A DNA stretch of 64,000 nucleotides from NCBI GenBank assembly GCA_964523395.1, contig CAZFXS010000002.1, positions 124,001 to 188,000 of the forward strand, in the 5' to 3' direction. Positions 62,127-64,000 of the stretch are shown piece by piece. The stretch's first letter is position 1. The number at the start of each line of letters is the position of its first letter. Below the pieces are notes generated by a model. It saw nothing but the letters and a program-made list of their open reading frames with translations, was not told the origin of the DNA and made no database searches. A program made the translations under genes and the position numbers. Source of the DNA: JANYJZ01 sp964523395 (lineage in GTDB: Bacteria; Bacteroidota; Ignavibacteria; UBA10030; SZUA-254).

Positions 62127-62855
62127 ATGGCGAGTGTATTTTTTATATCCGATATTCACTTCGGATTAGAATCAAAGGAAAAAGAGGAAATGAAACGCCG
62201 GCGCGTCTTGTCGTTTCTCGATCATGTTCTTCACTACGGCAGTACGTTGTTTATCGTAGGCGATCTGTTCGACGCGTGGATTGAGTACAATACTGTGATT
62301 CCAAAGGGCTTCCACCGCATCCTGACAAAAATTGAAGATTTGACACGGTCCGGGATTTCTGTTCACTATCTCGTCGGCAACCACGATTTCTGGATACGGG
62401 ATTTCTTTCAACATGATCTTGGTGTCACAACATATGCTGATCCGGTGGAAATGACGCTTCAGAATAAAAAAATATATCTGCATCACGGCGACGGACTCGC
62501 CCAGAAAGACGGCGGCTACAGAATGCTGAAAAAAGTCCTGCGCAATCCCGTCAATGTCAAACTCTTTTCATGGATTCATCCCGACCTCGGATTACGACTG
62601 GCGCGATCCTCATCCAAAAAAAGCAGAGATTACACATCCACAAAGGATTACGGCGAACGCGACGGCATGATCCAGACTGCCACAGAAAAAATCAACAACG
62701 GTTTTGATATCGTTATTATGGGACATCGTCACAAACCCGAATTCCGCACCATTGGTTCGGGAACATACATCAACCTTGGCGACTGGATATCGTACAATAC
62801 ATATGGAGAGCTGGCAAACGGCCGCATCGAACTTAAGGAGTGGAAAACAGAATAG
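62127..62855 (+). CDS. lpxH: LpxH-like UDP-2,3-diacylglucosamine diphosphatase (metallophosphoesterase)
   Basis: A 242-residue metallophosphoesterase. Metal-binding motifs are complete: SDIHFG near residues 8-13, VGDLFDAW, VGNHDFW, HHGDGLA and MGHRHKP. Length and motif spacing match LpxH, which hydrolyses UDP-2,3-diacylglucosamine to lipid X in lipid A synthesis, and this agrees with a Gram-negative envelope. The gene starts 6 bp after the upstream stop and ends 3 bp before the penicillin-binding protein gene, so the three are probably one transcript. Confidence 0.9.
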   Translation: MASVFFISDIHFGLESKEKEEMKRRRVLSFLDHVLHYGSTLFIVGDLFDAWIEYNTVIPKGFHRILTKIEDLTRSGISVHYLVGNHDFWIRDFFQHDLGVTTYADPVEMTLQNKKIYLHHGDGLAQKDGGYRMLKKVLRNPVNVKLFSWIHPDLGLRLARSSSKKSRDYTSTKDYGERDGMIQTATEKINNGFDIVIMGHRHKPEFRTIGSGTYINLGDWISYNTYGELANGRIELKEWKTE

Positions 62856-62858
62856 CGC

Positions 62859-64000
62859 ATGGCGACGAAGAAACCAAAAAAAAAACGTATTCGCATCCTT
62901 GTTTTGTCGGGAACACTCCTCGCCATATTCATCACCTATGGCGCAGTGCTGATTTCCGGACTTCCCTCTCTTGAACAGCTTGAAAATCCGCGCTCTGAAC
63001 TCGCAACCAAAGTCTATTCGTCCGATGGGGTTATTCTTGACCAGTTCTATTTCAAAAACCGGACGCAAATAACGCTCGAAGAACTCCCCCAGAATCTGGT
63101 AAGTGCGCTGGTCGCGACAGAGGACAAAAATTTTTACAGCCATTGGGGCGTTGACATGCCCCGGTTCGCGCGCGCGATGGTGAAAAACGTATTCCTGCTT
63201 ACCCTTCGCGAAGGCGCGAGTACCATCACTCAGCAGTTGGCAAGAAATCTGTACGATCTTAAAGGCGCAAATGAGTCCGCTTTCGATAAAATGACAAGAA
63301 AAATCCGGGAATTCATCACCGCCATTCAGATCGAACGGAACTACACGAAGGAAGAAATTCTTGAGATGTACCTGAGCGTCGCGTACTTTGGCAGAAGCGC
63401 GTACGGGATTGCATCGGCGGCACAGATTTATTTTGGCAAAACACCGGCGGAACTTTCCCTCGGAGAAAGCGCTTTACTTATCGGTTTGCTGAAAGGCCCC
63501 GGCACATTTGATCCATTCCGCCACCCGGAACGGTCGATGAACCGCCGCAGTACCGTACTCAGTCAGATGGTAAAATATAATTACCTCACGGAAGAGGAAC
63601 AGGAAAAGGTGAAACAAGAAAAACTCGAGTTCCGGTCACTCGATGAACACCTCTCCACCGGTATTGCGCCGCATTTTGTCGAATCAATACGCCAGCAATT
63701 ACTGCAAAAATCTGAGAAGTATGGATTTGACATTTACCGCGATGGCTTGTCTGTCTACACTTCACTTGACAGCAGAATGCAGCAGTATGCGAATAAAGCG
63801 GTTGAAGAACATCTTACTGATTATCAGGCAAACTTCAACAAAGAATGGCATTGGAAAGAAAGAAAAAACGAACTGAACCAGGCAGTAGCGCTTGCCATCA
63901 GAACACTTGACAGTTACAGGCAATCAACTTCAAAGCAGCGCGACAGTCTGTTCCGCGCACTCAGCCGCGATAAGAGTTTTATTGATTCAATAAAAAAGGA
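62859..64000 (+). CDS. Class A penicillin-binding protein, 3' end outside the window
   Basis: The frame is open from the ATG at 62859 to the right edge (380 codons and two bases), so the protein is incomplete. A basic N-terminus and one membrane anchor (ILVLSGTLLAIFITYGAVLI) precede the family 51 glycosyltransferase domain: the catalytic Glu in ATEDKNFYSHWGVD, then EGASTITQQLARNLYD, IRKIREF-like and KEEILEMYLSVAYFGRSAYGI. The transpeptidase domain begins after about residue 290 and its SxxK and KTG motifs lie outside. It polymerises and cross-links peptidoglycan. Confidence 0.92.
   Translation, partial: MATKKPKKKRIRILVLSGTLLAIFITYGAVLISGLPSLEQLENPRSELATKVYSSDGVILDQFYFKNRTQITLEELPQNLVSALVATEDKNFYSHWGVDMPRFARAMVKNVFLLTLREGASTITQQLARNLYDLKGANESAFDKMTRKIREFITAIQIERNYTKEEILEMYLSVAYFGRSAYGIASAAQIYFGKTPAELSLGESALLIGLLKGPGTFDPFRHPERSMNRRSTVLSQMVKYNYLTEEEQEKVKQEKLEFRSLDEHLSTGIAPHFVESIRQQLLQKSEKYGFDIYRDGLSVYTSLDSRMQQYANKAVEEHLTDYQANFNKEWHWKERKNELNQAVALAIRTLDSYRQSTSKQRDSLFRALSRDKSFIDSIKK

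Noticed and set aside
1..64000. CRISPR arrays, tRNA or rRNA genes, riboswitches and complete insertion sequences
   Set aside because: None recognised on reading the gaps. The repeats found are short palindromes and one MITE-like element. A covariance-model search could still find a short RNA that I missed.

Overview
The window looks like a chromosomal segment of a Gram-negative bacterium of the Bacteroidota/Chlorobiota/Ignavibacteriota group, most likely Ignavibacteria or a close relative. The reasons are type IX secretion C-terminal sorting domains with the NYPNPFNP signature, a GldA/GldF/GldG-like ABC system, LpxH and outer-membrane beta-barrel proteins, a DUF5916 protein, two-component regulator propellers and a PKD-repeat surface protein. 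This placement is inferred from protein families; no rRNA gene is present. No tRNA, rRNA, CRISPR array, phage or complete insertion sequence was recognised.

Layout. 1-2.2 kb: 5' part of a large secreted PKD-repeat protein that runs off the left edge. 2.4-6.5 kb: propeller-type sensor kinase and NarL-type regulator. 6.6-9.7 kb: class V aminotransferase, NUDIX hydrolase and NamZ-like muramidase operon with a terminator. 9.9-21.4 kb: a compact 13-gene minus-strand cluster, many genes overlapping, that joins a nucleotidyltransferase, an MlaE-MlaF-MlaD lipid transporter, a multi-pass membrane protein, two CDP-alcohol phosphotransferases, an ATP-grasp enzyme, a class III aminotransferase, a Gfo/Idh/MocA dehydrogenase, a HAD hydrolase and inositol-phosphate synthase. 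I read it as a pathway making and moving a (possibly modified) inositol phospholipid or related phosphodiester. 21.8-24.5 kb: coiled-coil lipoprotein and a GT-C-like membrane glycosyltransferase. 24.6-29.2 kb: gldA-gldF-gldG-like operon ending in a DUF4340-LysM fusion. 29.5-32.2 kb: molybdate transporter modA-TOBE-modB-modC. 32.5-40 kb: DUF5916 barrel, a thioredoxin-like/TPR protein, DUF2238, PEBP, STAS, threonine synthase and a methyltransferase. 40-44.6 kb: PpiD/SurA-like foldase, a barrel protein, aroK and aroB. 44.7-52.8 kb: surface-protein region with a three-gene minus-strand operon (HEXXH protein, Fn3 protein, small sorting-domain protein) and a BNR-repeat sorting-domain protein. 53-64 kb, plus strand: an unknown protein, obgE, yebC, a barrel protein, a VWA protein, a leucine dehydrogenase-like gene, nusB, a UMF1 transporter, a DsbD-alpha-like protein, lpxH and the 5' part of a class A penicillin-binding protein.

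The most interesting items are the 9.9-21.4 kb inositol/CDP-alcohol/Mla cluster, the three-gene surface operon in which only the smallest product carries a sorting domain, and a nine-base G tract at 49452-49460 that puts a signal peptide out of frame with the HEXXH protein (phase-variation switch or assembly error). Short non-coding repeats include a 120-bp MITE-like element with a diverged second copy, and two copies of a near-perfect palindrome beside the sorting-domain genes.
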